Part shown: positions 16,851-25,422 of the stretch, piece by piece
How the letters are laid out: each line of letters starts with the position of its first letter
How positions within the stretch are numbered: position 1 is the first letter of the stretch
From: RUG334 sp045599645
GTDB lineage: Bacteria; Muiribacteriota; Ozemobacteria; Ozemobacterales; Ozemobacteraceae
Assembly: GCA_045599645.1 (NCBI GenBank)
Contig: JAZRWI010000080.1
Location: 22,660-86,659, forward strand
Direction: 5' to 3'
DNA: 64,000 bases
Notes under the pieces: generated by a model
The model's input: the letters and a program-made list of their open reading frames with translations, nothing else
Database searches by the model: none
What the model was told of the DNA's origin: nothing
Translations under genes and position numbers: made by a program

Positions 16851-17906
16851 ATGAACGAAACTCAGTTGGCAGAACAAGCGATAATCAAGCCGGAAGATTA
16901 TCCACCACTAACTATTCCTGGCAAAGCCAAGGCGGCTATCTTACTTGTTTTCTTAGGTCCTGAAACAAGTGGTCCTATCATGCAGGCCCTTACAGATCAG
17001 GAAATAGAAACAATTACTATTGAAATTGCAAAACAAAGAAAGGTTTCTACAGAAGAAAAGCTTTCTGTTCTGCTTGAGTTTGAATCATTGTTCATGGCCA
17101 GGAAGTTTTATGCTGAAGGTGGTCTCGAAACCGCTAAGCGCTTGCTTGAAAAAACCGTTGGTCCCGGTAAAGCTTTGGAAATTCTTGCTAAAATGGGTAC
17201 TTCATTACAGCTCCAACCATTTGAAGCAGCAAGAACTGCCGACCCAAGCCAATTGGCAACCCTTATTCAGAATGAACAACCACAGCTTATTGCTATGATT
17301 ATGGCTTATTTGCAGCCAGAAAAAGCAGCTGTTGTATTGCAGTCCATGGACCACGATACTCAGTTGGAAATAGCTAAGCGTCTAGCTCTTATGGATAAAA
17401 CAAGTCCTGAAATCACACGTGAAGTCGAAAACTTCCTGGAAGAAAAGCTTTCTTCTATCGTTGGTCAGGACCTCACATCTGTTGGTGGTATCGATACTGT
17501 CATCAGAGTATTGAATGCAGTAGACCGTTCTACCGAAAAGAACATCATCGAAACAATGGAAGTTCAGGAACCTGTTCTTGCCGAAGAAATCAAGAAGAAG
17601 ATGTTCGTATTCGAAGACGTTGTTCTCATCGACGACCGCGGTTTGCAGCGCCTCTTCAAGGAAATCGACCAGAAAGACCTTTCTATCGCACTCAAGGGCG
17701 TTACAGACGAAGTCAAGGAAAAATTCTACAAGAATATGTCCAAGCGTGCAGCAGAAATGCTCAAGGAAGATATGGCCTACATGGGCGCAGTTCGTATGCG
17801 CGACGTAGACCAGGCTCAGCAGCGTATCGTCCAGTTGGTCAAGAAGCTGGAAGCCAAGGGCGAAATTATTGTAGCAAGACCAGGCGAGGAGGAAATGATT
17901 GGTTAA
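16851..17906 (+). CDS. fliG: flagellar motor switch protein FliG
   Basis: 351 residues, a complete FliG with N, middle and C domains. N domain: GKAKAAILLVFLGPETSGPIM. The middle-domain EHPQ motif reads EQPQ here (NEQPQLIAMIMAYL). C domain: FEDVVLIDDRGLQRLFKEID with the charged torque residues, then NMSKRAAEMLKEDM. FliG couples stator force to rotor rotation at the FliF-C ring junction. It starts 15 bases after fliF. A second gene that encodes only a FliG C-domain-like protein overlaps its 3' end. Confidence 0.96.
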   Translation: MNETQLAEQAIIKPEDYPPLTIPGKAKAAILLVFLGPETSGPIMQALTDQEIETITIEIAKQRKVSTEEKLSVLLEFESLFMARKFYAEGGLETAKRLLEKTVGPGKALEILAKMGTSLQLQPFEAARTADPSQLATLIQNEQPQLIAMIMAYLQPEKAAVVLQSMDHDTQLEIAKRLALMDKTSPEITREVENFLEEKLSSIVGQDLTSVGGIDTVIRVLNAVDRSTEKNIIETMEVQEPVLAEEIKKKMFVFEDVVLIDDRGLQRLFKEIDQKDLSIALKGVTDEVKEKFYKNMSKRAAEMLKEDMAYMGAVRMRDVDQAQQRIVQLVKKLEAKGEIIVARPGEEEMIG

Positions 17907-18348
17907 CCGAACTAGAAAAACGAATATCCTTGCAGATATTCTACAATTTTGTGATACAGAAACTCAGACCCGTCTGGTTACAGGCCTTACCCCAATTCTG
18001 AAAAAAGAAAACCGCTTAGATATTCTTCAGGAATTGAAAAACAAGATAGTTCTTTTTGAAGATTTGGCTTATGCCAATAGCTCAGGCGTAGCCATGCTTC
18101 TTAAGTATGTTACAATCCAGGACCTTGCCATGGCTTTTCATGGTGCCCCAGATGCTGTTGTAACCAATATAGCCCAGTCAATGTCCAAAAATATGTTCAG
18201 TGACCTCAAGGAAGAAATTGCTCTTCGCAAAAAAGCCACTAAGACAGACATTAACAATGCAAGAGAAAGAATACTTAAAGAAGTAAGACAGCTTATCAGT
18301 GAAAATCGTCTCTATATTGAAAAACCTGACGAAACCATGATTTATTAA
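17899..18348 (+). CDS. FliG C-domain paralogue with altered torque residues
   Basis: 149 residues from TTG at 17899, set by GAGGAGG six bases upstream inside the end of fliG. The sequence aligns with the FliG C-terminal half: LFEDLAYANSSGVAMLLKYV against FEDVVLIDDRGLQRLFKEID of the preceding gene, then SMSKNMFSDLKEEI against NMSKRAAEMLKEDM, and INNARERILKEVRQLI near the end. The acidic/basic DDR and KEID positions linked to torque are replaced by NSS and KYVT. It is probably a rotor-associated or regulatory FliG-like protein produced by gene duplication. I know of no named equivalent in this operon position. Confidence 0.7.
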   Translation: MVNRTRKTNILADILQFCDTETQTRLVTGLTPILKKENRLDILQELKNKIVLFEDLAYANSSGVAMLLKYVTIQDLAMAFHGAPDAVVTNIAQSMSKNMFSDLKEEIALRKKATKTDINNARERILKEVRQLISENRLYIEKPDETMIY

Positions 18349-18363
18349 AGGTAAAGCCAAGAC

Positions 18364-19494
18364 ATGTTTAGAATATTAAAAGCCAGCCAAGTAAAAGCAG
18401 TCGAAAATCCATTTTCCGTTGACAATGGTCAAAAGGTTGAAAAACCTAAGGAACCGGATATCGACCCAAATGAAGATGCTTTTGCTTCAGAAGCTTTTCA
18501 ATTACTTTCTGGCGAAGAATTAGCCGGTGGACAAAAGATTTCAACAAAGAAACCCGCTAATCAGGCTCCAGATTCAAATCAAGCAGAATCAGACGCTTCA
18601 GCTGCACCTGAAGAAAAAACACCACCCAGGAAAGATGATGATTCTTTTCTTTCCCAGGCTGCAAGAAAATCAAGACATGCCGCAGTTCTTGAAAAGCTTA
18701 AAATCAAAGAGCTTGAATTAGAAGCCCTTGAAGAAGAGCTTAGAGAATGGGAAGCACGTCTACAGCAGCAGGAAAGTGAATTATTACAGAAAGAACAGGA
18801 ACTTTCCAAAGCTAATATTGAAAAGCGCCAGCAGATTGAAGCCGAATGTCAGCAAACCTTGAAAATGGCTAAGGAAGCAGCTGAATCAGTAAAAGCCGCT
18901 GCCAGGAATGAAGCTGAAACAATCAAAAAACAAGCTAAGATTGAAGTTGATTCAGTTAGAGAAAGCGCTTATAAAGAAGGCTTCGATTCAGGCGAAGAAA
19001 AAGGTCTTGCCCAAGGCGAAGCTGAAGGCCTGAAGGAAATAGAAATCGACTGGAAGAATATGATGAACGAATCAGAAATGATAGTCAATGAGCTTCAATC
19101 CAGCCGTATGGGTCTATTAAAAGCCTCAGAAGAAGAAATGCTCAGACTTGTAATAAGCTTTGCCAAGACTGTTCTTAAGGTTGAACCAACAGTTAACCAG
19201 GAAATCATCCTGAAAAACATTGATGAAGCCCTTAACAATATTATTGACGTTGATAAGGTTGTCATGCGCATAAACCTTCGCGATAAAGCAATGTGCGAAG
19301 CTCACAAGGAAAGACTTCTTTCAAGACTTGGTAATATTTCAGAACTTCGCATAGTAGAAGACCCAAGCCTTAGCGCAGGTGGTGTAAAAATTGAAACTGG
19401 TGTAGGCACTATTGACGCAACTCTTGAAACTCAGGCAAGAGCCTTAGAAAGAGCTCTTTTAAACAAATTTGAAAGTTCAATGACTGGTTCATAA
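18364..19494 (+). CDS. fliH: flagellar assembly protein FliH
   Basis: 376 residues. It has a low-complexity N-terminus, a long coiled coil (about 100-200, EALEEELREWEARLQQQESE), the Gly-rich EGFDSGEEKGLAQGEAEGLK segment with GxxxG spacing typical of FliH, and a C-terminal FliH/HrpE domain. That domain contains LVISFAKTVLKVEP and the terminal VEDPSLSAGGVKIETGVGTI, which are strong FliH signatures. FliH binds and restrains the FliI ATPase and docks it to the C ring. The N-terminal extension makes it longer than the usual 230-260 residues. Confidence 0.9.
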   Translation: MFRILKASQVKAVENPFSVDNGQKVEKPKEPDIDPNEDAFASEAFQLLSGEELAGGQKISTKKPANQAPDSNQAESDASAAPEEKTPPRKDDDSFLSQAARKSRHAAVLEKLKIKELELEALEEELREWEARLQQQESELLQKEQELSKANIEKRQQIEAECQQTLKMAKEAAESVKAAARNEAETIKKQAKIEVDSVRESAYKEGFDSGEEKGLAQGEAEGLKEIEIDWKNMMNESEMIVNELQSSRMGLLKASEEEMLRLVISFAKTVLKVEPTVNQEIILKNIDEALNNIIDVDKVVMRINLRDKAMCEAHKERLLSRLGNISELRIVEDPSLSAGGVKIETGVGTIDATLETQARALERALLNKFESSMTGS

Positions 19495-19496
19495 TC

Positions 19497-20810
19497 ATGG
19501 GTTTTGCTTTTTCTGACTATACAAACGTTATTGAAAATACAAATACAATCAGGGTTAACGGCCGCGTCACCCAGGTTGTAGGTCTCCTTATTGAAGCAAC
19601 AGGCCCACAGAATCCAGTAGGTGACGTCTGCAATATCATAACTCCTAATGGTCCTCTTCCCTGTGAAATCGTAGGCTTCAGAAAAGATAGTGTTCTTTTA
19701 ATGCCTTTGATTCATACAGAAGGAATCAGAAAAGGAGCAGAAGTAGTTCCTACAGGCCAGCCTTTAACCGCTCCGGCCGGTGATGAACTGCTTGGCAGAT
19801 TATTGGACGGTTTAGGTAATCCAATTGACGAAAAGGGCGAATTTTCAGCCAGCATCCATAGAGTTCCACTTAACCGTGAACCACCTAACCCATTTACAAG
19901 AAAAAGAATTCTTGAACCAATGCCAACAGGTGTTAAGGTTCTTGACGGACTTCTTACCATAGGTAACGGCCAGAGACTTGGTATTTTTGCAGGCTCTGGT
20001 GTTGGTAAAAGTACTTTACTAGGCATGATAAGCCGAACATCTAAGGCTGATGTAAACGTTCTAGCACTCATAGGTGAACGTGGTCGTGAAGTCAGAGAAT
20101 TTTTGGAAAAAGACCTTGGGCCGGAAGGCATGAAGCGTTCCGTTATCGTTGTTGCAACATCTGACCAGCCTGCACTCGTTAGAATTAAAGCTGCTTTTAC
20201 AGCTACAGCTATCGCAGAATATTTCAGAGATCAGGGCAAAAACGTAATGCTGATGATGGATTCAGTAACTCGTTTTGCATTGGCACAGCGCGAAGTTGGT
20301 CTTGCAACCGGTGAACCACCTGCCACACGTGGTTACACCCCATCTGTTTTTGCTATGCTTCCAAAGCTGCTAGAACGAGCAGGGACATCTCTCAAAGGTG
20401 CTATCACAGGCATTTATACAGTTCTTGTAGAAGGCGGTGACATGGACGAACCAGTTGCCGACGCCGTAAGAGGTATTCTTGACGGTCACCTTATTCTCAG
20501 CCGTGACCTTGCTCATCAGAACATTTATCCTGCAATTGATATTCTGAGCAGTATTTCACGTCTTATGAACGAAATAGCAGATAAGAATCATCTCGCCAAT
20601 GCTGGTAAGCTGCGCAACATATATTCAACCTATATGAAAAATGTTGACGCCATTACACTTGGTGCTTATAAAGCTGGTTCTGACCCACGTATTGACGAAG
20701 CAATCAAAAAACAGCCTCTTATCGAAGCTTTTATAAAACAAGGAATTAACGAAGCTTGTCCATTCGAAGCCTCTGTTGCTGAAATAGCAAAAATAGCAGG
20801 CGGAAAGTGA
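19497..20810 (+). CDS. fliI: flagellum-specific ATPase FliI
   Basis: 437 residues, standard length. The Walker A motif GIFAGSGVGKSTLLG lies near residues 161-175, and the preceding TGVKVLDGLLTIGNGQRLG and following LALIGERGREVREF are characteristic of the F1-beta-like type III secretion ATPases. LMMDSVTRFALAQREVGLA carries the Walker B and the family signature. FliI forms a hexamer that energises unloading of export substrates. It starts two bases after the fliH stop and is followed by its stalk partner fliJ. Confidence 0.97.
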   Translation: MGFAFSDYTNVIENTNTIRVNGRVTQVVGLLIEATGPQNPVGDVCNIITPNGPLPCEIVGFRKDSVLLMPLIHTEGIRKGAEVVPTGQPLTAPAGDELLGRLLDGLGNPIDEKGEFSASIHRVPLNREPPNPFTRKRILEPMPTGVKVLDGLLTIGNGQRLGIFAGSGVGKSTLLGMISRTSKADVNVLALIGERGREVREFLEKDLGPEGMKRSVIVVATSDQPALVRIKAAFTATAIAEYFRDQGKNVMLMMDSVTRFALAQREVGLATGEPPATRGYTPSVFAMLPKLLERAGTSLKGAITGIYTVLVEGGDMDEPVADAVRGILDGHLILSRDLAHQNIYPAIDILSSISRLMNEIADKNHLANAGKLRNIYSTYMKNVDAITLGAYKAGSDPRIDEAIKKQPLIEAFIKQGINEACPFEASVAEIAKIAGGK

Positions 20811-20819
20811 TAATCTGAA

Positions 20820-21272
20820 ATGGCATTTGAATTCAAATTGCGTCAGCTATTGCAGATAGCACTTCATGAAGAAAATGAAGTGAAAAATCGTCTTGCCAAA
20901 AAAGACGCTCAAATAGCTGAGCTTGCAACTAAAATTCAAAGCTTTAAGGATCAGCAGACTCAGGCGCTTGCTGAGCAGCAGCAGGCAATGTTTTCCGGAG
21001 ACCTGATGAAGGTTCAGATGTATCCGCCTTACATACAGTCATTGAAAAAATCAGAAGATTTTTACACCAATGAAATGCAGCTTCAGCAGAAGCAACGTGC
21101 AAAGATAATGGCCGAATACGTTGAAAAGCAACGAAAACGAAAAACCTTCGAAAAGATGGAGGAAGTTGACAGAGCCAAATACATTAAGCAGATGCAGAAA
21201 AAGGAACAGGCCAGATTAGACGAATTTGGTGGAAGAAAAAGAAATACATTAATGGAGCCAGACAATGCTTGA
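20820..21272 (+). CDS. fliJ: flagellar export protein FliJ
   Basis: 150 residues, almost wholly charged and alpha-helical (FKLRQLLQIALHEENEVKNRL at the start), forming the antiparallel coiled coil expected of FliJ, which sits in the FliI hexamer like the gamma subunit of F1. Sequence conservation in this family is low, so size, coiled-coil character and position directly after fliI are the main support. Its 3' end overlaps the following SLT-domain gene by eight bases. Confidence 0.82.
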   Translation: MAFEFKLRQLLQIALHEENEVKNRLAKKDAQIAELATKIQSFKDQQTQALAEQQQAMFSGDLMKVQMYPPYIQSLKKSEDFYTNEMQLQQKQRAKIMAEYVEKQRKRKTFEKMEEVDRAKYIKQMQKKEQARLDEFGGRKRNTLMEPDNA

Positions 21273-21849
21273 AAATATGAACAGACTTCTCGAAAAGATG
21301 GACGCTCTTAACAAGAGCCTCAGCATCTATGCCCCAAAGCATAATAGAAAAGCCAACAATGTTGATTTTCAAGCTCAGCTTGAAAAAGCCCAGAAAGGTC
21401 AGAATCTTTCATCCTGTTCACCGGCCACCACTGTAGAGAACGCTAATGATGTCCAATTCGCCAAGAATCTTAATGAAGAAGTTCAAGGTCTCATCGAAAA
21501 GTATTCAAAGGAATACAACGTTGACCCAGACCTCGTAAAGCAACTTATAACAGTAGCCTCAGGGAATAATCCCCAAGCTGTTGGCTCTAATGGTAACGTT
21601 GGCCTTATGCAGCTCAATCCATCTCTTTTAAGCACATATGGTATAACCAATCCATTTGATCCGGCCCAGAACATTTCCGCAGGAACTCAGCATCTTTCAC
21701 AGTTGCTACAGAACAACAACGGAAACCTGCCGTTAGCTCTTGCCTCCTATAATACTGATCCATTAACAGTTAAGCGATTTGGTGGCGTTCCACCATACTT
21801 AGAAACCCAGAACTTTGTTAACCAGATTTTATCTGGCTTAGGCAAATAA
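21265..21849 (+). CDS. SLT-domain protein lacking the catalytic glutamate (lytic transglycosylase pseudoenzyme)
   Basis: 194 residues. The C-terminal part from about residue 75 is a clear soluble lytic transglycosylase fold: IEKYSKEYNVDPDLVKQLI, GNVGLMQLNPSLL, FDPAQNISAGTQHLSQLL, LALASYNTDP and PPYLETQNFVNQIL. The catalytic Glu of the VESxxNP motif is Ala98 here (VASGNNP, codon GCC), so cleavage of peptidoglycan is not expected. There is no signal peptide; flagellar export or a cytoplasmic scaffolding role are both possible. The start overlaps fliJ and has GGAG seven bases upstream. Position suggests a FlgJ-like or rod-assembly function. Confidence 0.8.
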   Translation: MLENMNRLLEKMDALNKSLSIYAPKHNRKANNVDFQAQLEKAQKGQNLSSCSPATTVENANDVQFAKNLNEEVQGLIEKYSKEYNVDPDLVKQLITVASGNNPQAVGSNGNVGLMQLNPSLLSTYGITNPFDPAQNISAGTQHLSQLLQNNNGNLPLALASYNTDPLTVKRFGGVPPYLETQNFVNQILSGLGK

Positions 21850-21865
21850 ATAGAGGAAATCCAAA

Positions 21866-22801
21866 ATGCCTGATAATAGACCCGACAACAAACCGGCTAA
21901 CAATAAACAAGCAGAAGAAACTCAGCAATATAACGAAGAAGAACTGAATACTCCCGAAACACGGGAAGAACAGCAGGAAAGCTATAGAGAACCTTCCCCA
22001 CTATTCAAGTTCTTCAGTACCATCTTCTATATTTTTTTACTTATCGCTGTAGGTATTGCATTAGTATTATTGCTCTTTTCTCTTGATTTTCTTAATATTT
22101 ATACCTTCAGAAACAGCATTCCTGAATCTCTTAGAAAAGGCTGGCCTCTGGAAGCCTATTATGAATTCGTAAAGCTTCATCAGCTCCCTGAAGAAGAACG
22201 ATATCAGCAGATGATGCATATAGAAAAAGACCGTTATAATCAGCTAATGAGCGACGGGAACAAGAGTCTTGAAGACCGTGCAAAGGCTTTGGAAGAATCC
22301 TACAGAGCCTTAATCAGAACACAGAAAGAACAAAATAAATTAGACCAGGAAGCTATCCGTAAGAAACAGGAAGAGCTTGCACTGCAACAAAAAAAGCTTG
22401 AAGACAGTCTGGCTGACCTTGAAAAACGTAAGGCCGCTATTGATGATTTATCTAACCGTCTGGCTTCTGAAGCCATGAATATAGAATCAAGCCTTATCAG
22501 ATTTATGGAAAAAGAAAATAGACTTGATCAGGTTTGTGCAATTGCTGCTCAAATGGAACCCAAAGCTCTTGCCAGAGTATTTGACGAAGTTCCTGATGAC
22601 CAGTTGATTTATGACATCATGGGCGGACTTCAGCCAAGTCATTCAGCAAAAACACTTGCCAATATGGACCCTGAAAAAGCAGGTAAGATTATGAAAATAA
22701 GCAACAATGCTCTGACATTACCTCCTCCAGGTCCATCAAGAAGCTATGTTCCTCAGTCTCTCACCAATCTGATAGACGAAACTCAAGCCAATCGAAGATA
22801 A
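21866..22801 (+). CDS. MotE-like membrane protein with coiled coil and MgtE-N-type domain
   Basis: 311 residues. A disordered Gln/Glu/Asn-rich N-terminus (1-47) is followed by one TM helix (about 50-75), a long coiled coil (about 150-205, QEAIRKKQEELALQQKKLED), and a MgtE-N/FliG-like helical domain near 220-275 (AAQMEPKALARVFDEVPDDQ, LANMDPEKAGKIM). This layout matches MotE, the chaperone that stabilises MotC in alphaproteobacteria, and similar proteins at the end of fliJ clusters elsewhere. The precise role here is inferred. It is the last gene of the flagellar run; its stop codon touches the terminator. Confidence 0.7.
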   Translation: MPDNRPDNKPANNKQAEETQQYNEEELNTPETREEQQESYREPSPLFKFFSTIFYIFLLIAVGIALVLLLFSLDFLNIYTFRNSIPESLRKGWPLEAYYEFVKLHQLPEEERYQQMMHIEKDRYNQLMSDGNKSLEDRAKALEESYRALIRTQKEQNKLDQEAIRKKQEELALQQKKLEDSLADLEKRKAAIDDLSNRLASEAMNIESSLIRFMEKENRLDQVCAIAAQMEPKALARVFDEVPDDQLIYDIMGGLQPSHSAKTLANMDPEKAGKIMKISNNALTLPPPGPSRSYVPQSLTNLIDETQANRR

Positions 22802-22857
22802 TACAACGTAAATAAAAAGCCCTGGCTAATTGCCAGGGCTTTTTATTTACGTTGTAT
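22801..22857. terminator. bidirectional terminator, perfect 26-bp stem
   Basis: Arms 22801-22826 and 22832-22857 are perfectly complementary over 26 bp with a 5-base loop. The core is AAAAAGCCCTGGC/GCCAGGGCTTTTT, giving A- and T-tracts on both sides. It separates the convergent motE-like gene and the minus-strand gene ending at 22862. Confidence 0.92.
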
Positions 22858-22861
22858 TTGC

Positions 22862-23377
22862 TTACTGCAAGCTTGCTAACTGCTGATTGATTTCTTCAGA
22901 TTCCAGCTTACTACTTCTTGTTGCCTGAAGAACACGCTGTCTCAGATTAGCGTAGAACAACTGCTTGTCTTCCGGGCTGTCTTCGATGATTACCTTAGGT
23001 GGTTCAATCATTGCAAAATCCTTGCTAGCACCGTAGAATCCATCGTCATCGCTTTCATGGAATAAAACAGTCATTGCTACATCAGAACGGTTTTCAAGAT
23101 TTTCAACAATCTTTTCAGCCATTTCATCGCTCATAGGAATTTCTGCAACTGGTAAAATGCTTTCATCTGCTCTGTCCAAGATTAAATCAACTGCTTCTTC
23201 TTCACAGATAAGCTTTTCTTCTTCATCAGAATAAGTTCTGTGCTGAAACTGTTTAAGTCTTTCCTGAAGAGATTTAATCCTCAAATTCATGCTGTCTGTG
23301 CTGGAAATATCAGCATAAGCATTGCTACAGCACAGGCACAGGAATGCCATTCCCAGACTAAGAGCCAATTTACGCAT
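22862..23377 (-). CDS. small secreted protein of unknown function
   Basis: 171 residues from ATG at 23377, chosen because GGAGG lies eight bases upstream. Residues 1-23 form a Sec signal peptide (LALSLGMAFLCLCCSNAYA, likely cut before DIS). The mature protein is highly charged and helical, with an acidic central stretch (SDEEEKLICEEEAVDLILD) and no motif that I recognise. It would be periplasmic. It follows the three lipoprotein genes by about 75 bases and is transcribed in the same direction, but has its own SD. Function is unknown. Confidence 0.7.
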   Translation of the reverse strand: MRKLALSLGMAFLCLCCSNAYADISSTDSMNLRIKSLQERLKQFQHRTYSDEEEKLICEEEAVDLILDRADESILPVAEIPMSDEMAEKIVENLENRSDVAMTVLFHESDDDGFYGASKDFAMIEPPKVIIEDSPEDKQLFYANLRQRVLQATRSSKLESEEINQQLASLQ

Positions 23378-23451
23378 TATTTCTACCTCCGTCGACAAAT
23401 AAAGTGTTCTATTACTTAATTCATCGGCATAAACAGGTGCTTTTATTAGTA

Positions 23452-25422
23452 TTATTCAGCACCATAAGCGCCAATCTGGCCTTTATTTGAAGCTACATCA
23501 AGAAGTGGTGACCCGCTCTGCAGATGATAATCATATACATTCCCAATTTTTCCTTCGAACATTGGATCGACATTATGTATCGGTGCACCGCTCTGAGTGC
23601 AATTGACTGTAGCTGTCTTAAAACCAAAAATATTATTATATGGGAAAGCAATACCGGAAGAATACATGTCTTCAATACCATTACCGCTTCCGCTACTAGC
23701 CATATTCACAATAATGTTATTCTGGACTTTTGCGTCCATAGCTCCTTCAAGCTGAATTCCGTTAAGGGCATCAATAGTCAGAAACTGTGCATCACAATTA
23801 TCACCGCTTATTTCAAGACCCTTGGCAAGAGAATTGATAACACCGTTTCTTATTCTTGTATCAGCCTTGTCAAAAGCCTGAACTCCAGCCTTTTTGCAAT
23901 TTCTAACATCAAAATAATTAAGTGTCAGACCTGTGTTGTTATTAAGAATAATGCCTACATCACAGCCTTCAGCCTTTACATCTGAAATATTACAATAATA
24001 TGTATTTTCTACATTTATACCTGTTTCACAATCTTCTGTATAAATTCCAGAAATAGCTGTTCCACTAGCTGTAATCAATGCAAAACCGGTTTTACAATAT
24101 CTGGCTTTTACATTATCAATTTTCAGGTTACTGCTATAAAGCTTAAGCCCTGTATTTGCACCTGATATAACAACATTACTGAACAAGCTTTCGTTTTCAC
24201 CTATTCCAGCCATGAATCTTATGCCATCCCAGTCATTGTTCTGAGGTGTTGAGGACTGTGAAAGGAATTGAATTGGTTCTGCTTCGGTGCCACGGGCAAT
24301 AATAACTCCTTCAACTACGAATTCACAGAGACTGTTTTTAAAAGTGTTATCCTTATTGCCATCAGTAAAGAATCTGATGCTAGTGCCAGGTTCAATAGTC
24401 AAAGTATATCTTGAAGGAATCGTAATATCACCACCCAAACTAATCGGGCTCCATTCCTTTTTCCAGACAATATCTTCATGGATTGTTCCTGTAGGAACAA
24501 AGCTTCTTACAGCAGGCAATTCAGAGAGATTACCTTCATAATCTACTGCATAAAGATTATAGGTATAATAGCGGCCTGGAGAAACCAGATCGTCAACAAC
24601 AGACAACTGGCTGCTGAACATGTCGTTTTCATCTCTTAAAAGAGCGAGCTTTCCACCGTTTTCACTGCGATAAATTCTAAATCCCCTGATTGGATCCGCA
24701 CCGGCATATTGCCAAGAGAGCTGAGGACCATATATCGTCTGAGTAATATTGAAATCAATAGGAGTATCTGGCGCCCCTTCGATATCATACATGCTTACAG
24801 TCTTAAAGCTTGACTGTTCTGTAGTAAAGGTGCGGCCGTCAGATGTAGTTCCTGTTACAGAAAAATAATAGGTTGAATCAGGATAAAGATTATTAAGTGT
24901 AATTCTATGCTGAGTAGCTTTTGCATCTGGTGTTGTAGTGCTTGGCATATTGCTTAATTCGCGATATGTAACCGAAACACTCATTTCTTCATGACAATTA
25001 ATATCAAGAACAACACTTGTTTTTTCCTTTACTGCAACATTAGCCTTTATCATCTTTTCCATGCTATCAACAACGATTGTAACGTCATTAATAACCTGAC
25101 CATACCCTAATTCTATTGTTGCAGAGCCAAGATAAAATCCGTCACGTTCGACTGTTAAATTATGATGTCCTTCATCTAATGAAGTAAACATGAAACGGCC
25201 CATTTCATCTGTTTCAGCTTTGTAAAGAGAACGATTTGATGTAATTATTGCTCCGGAGACAGCTAGTTTATTAGAATCAATAACAATGCCAGATACGCTG
25301 CCACGCTGAGTATCAAGAACATGATCCTCGTCTCTTACACAGCCAACAGTGAAAATAATAAATAAGGAAACAACGAATATGAGTATGTTTCTTATCCAAA
25401 GCTTAGTATTTTCGTTTCTCAT
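23452..25422 (-). CDS. FN3 / right-handed beta-helix lipoprotein, paralogue 3 of 3
   Basis: 656 residues. An N-terminal helix ends in a lipobox (FTVGC), so the protein is a lipid-anchored exported protein. Next come a carboxypeptidase-regulatory-like beta domain (GSVSGIVIDSNKLAVSGAII), a first FN3-like domain with LNNLYPDSTYYFSVTG, a second FN3 with RGFRIYRSENGG, the linker LGGDITIPSRYTLTIEPGTSI and a C-terminal parallel beta-helix of about 300 residues with repeating N-G-I turns. It shares this architecture with the next two genes. The ATG overlaps the previous stop as ATGA. The beta-helix suggests carbohydrate or surface binding; no catalytic residues are recognised. Confidence 0.8.
   Translation of the reverse strand: MRNENTKLWIRNILIFVVSLFIIFTVGCVRDEDHVLDTQRGSVSGIVIDSNKLAVSGAIITSNRSLYKAETDEMGRFMFTSLDEGHHNLTVERDGFYLGSATIELGYGQVINDVTIVVDSMEKMIKANVAVKEKTSVVLDINCHEEMSVSVTYRELSNMPSTTTPDAKATQHRITLNNLYPDSTYYFSVTGTTSDGRTFTTEQSSFKTVSMYDIEGAPDTPIDFNITQTIYGPQLSWQYAGADPIRGFRIYRSENGGKLALLRDENDMFSSQLSVVDDLVSPGRYYTYNLYAVDYEGNLSELPAVRSFVPTGTIHEDIVWKKEWSPISLGGDITIPSRYTLTIEPGTSIRFFTDGNKDNTFKNSLCEFVVEGVIIARGTEAEPIQFLSQSSTPQNNDWDGIRFMAGIGENESLFSNVVISGANTGLKLYSSNLKIDNVKARYCKTGFALITASGTAISGIYTEDCETGINVENTYYCNISDVKAEGCDVGIILNNNTGLTLNYFDVRNCKKAGVQAFDKADTRIRNGVINSLAKGLEISGDNCDAQFLTIDALNGIQLEGAMDAKVQNNIIVNMASSGSGNGIEDMYSSGIAFPYNNIFGFKTATVNCTQSGAPIHNVDPMFEGKIGNVYDYHLQSGSPLLDVASNKGQIGAYGAE

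Noticed and set aside
16167..16877. 236-codon minus-strand frame across the end of fliF and start of fliG
   Set aside because: Shadow of Lys/Glu-rich coding on the other strand (Phe/Leu/Ser-rich translation), no SD, and overlaps two certain genes.
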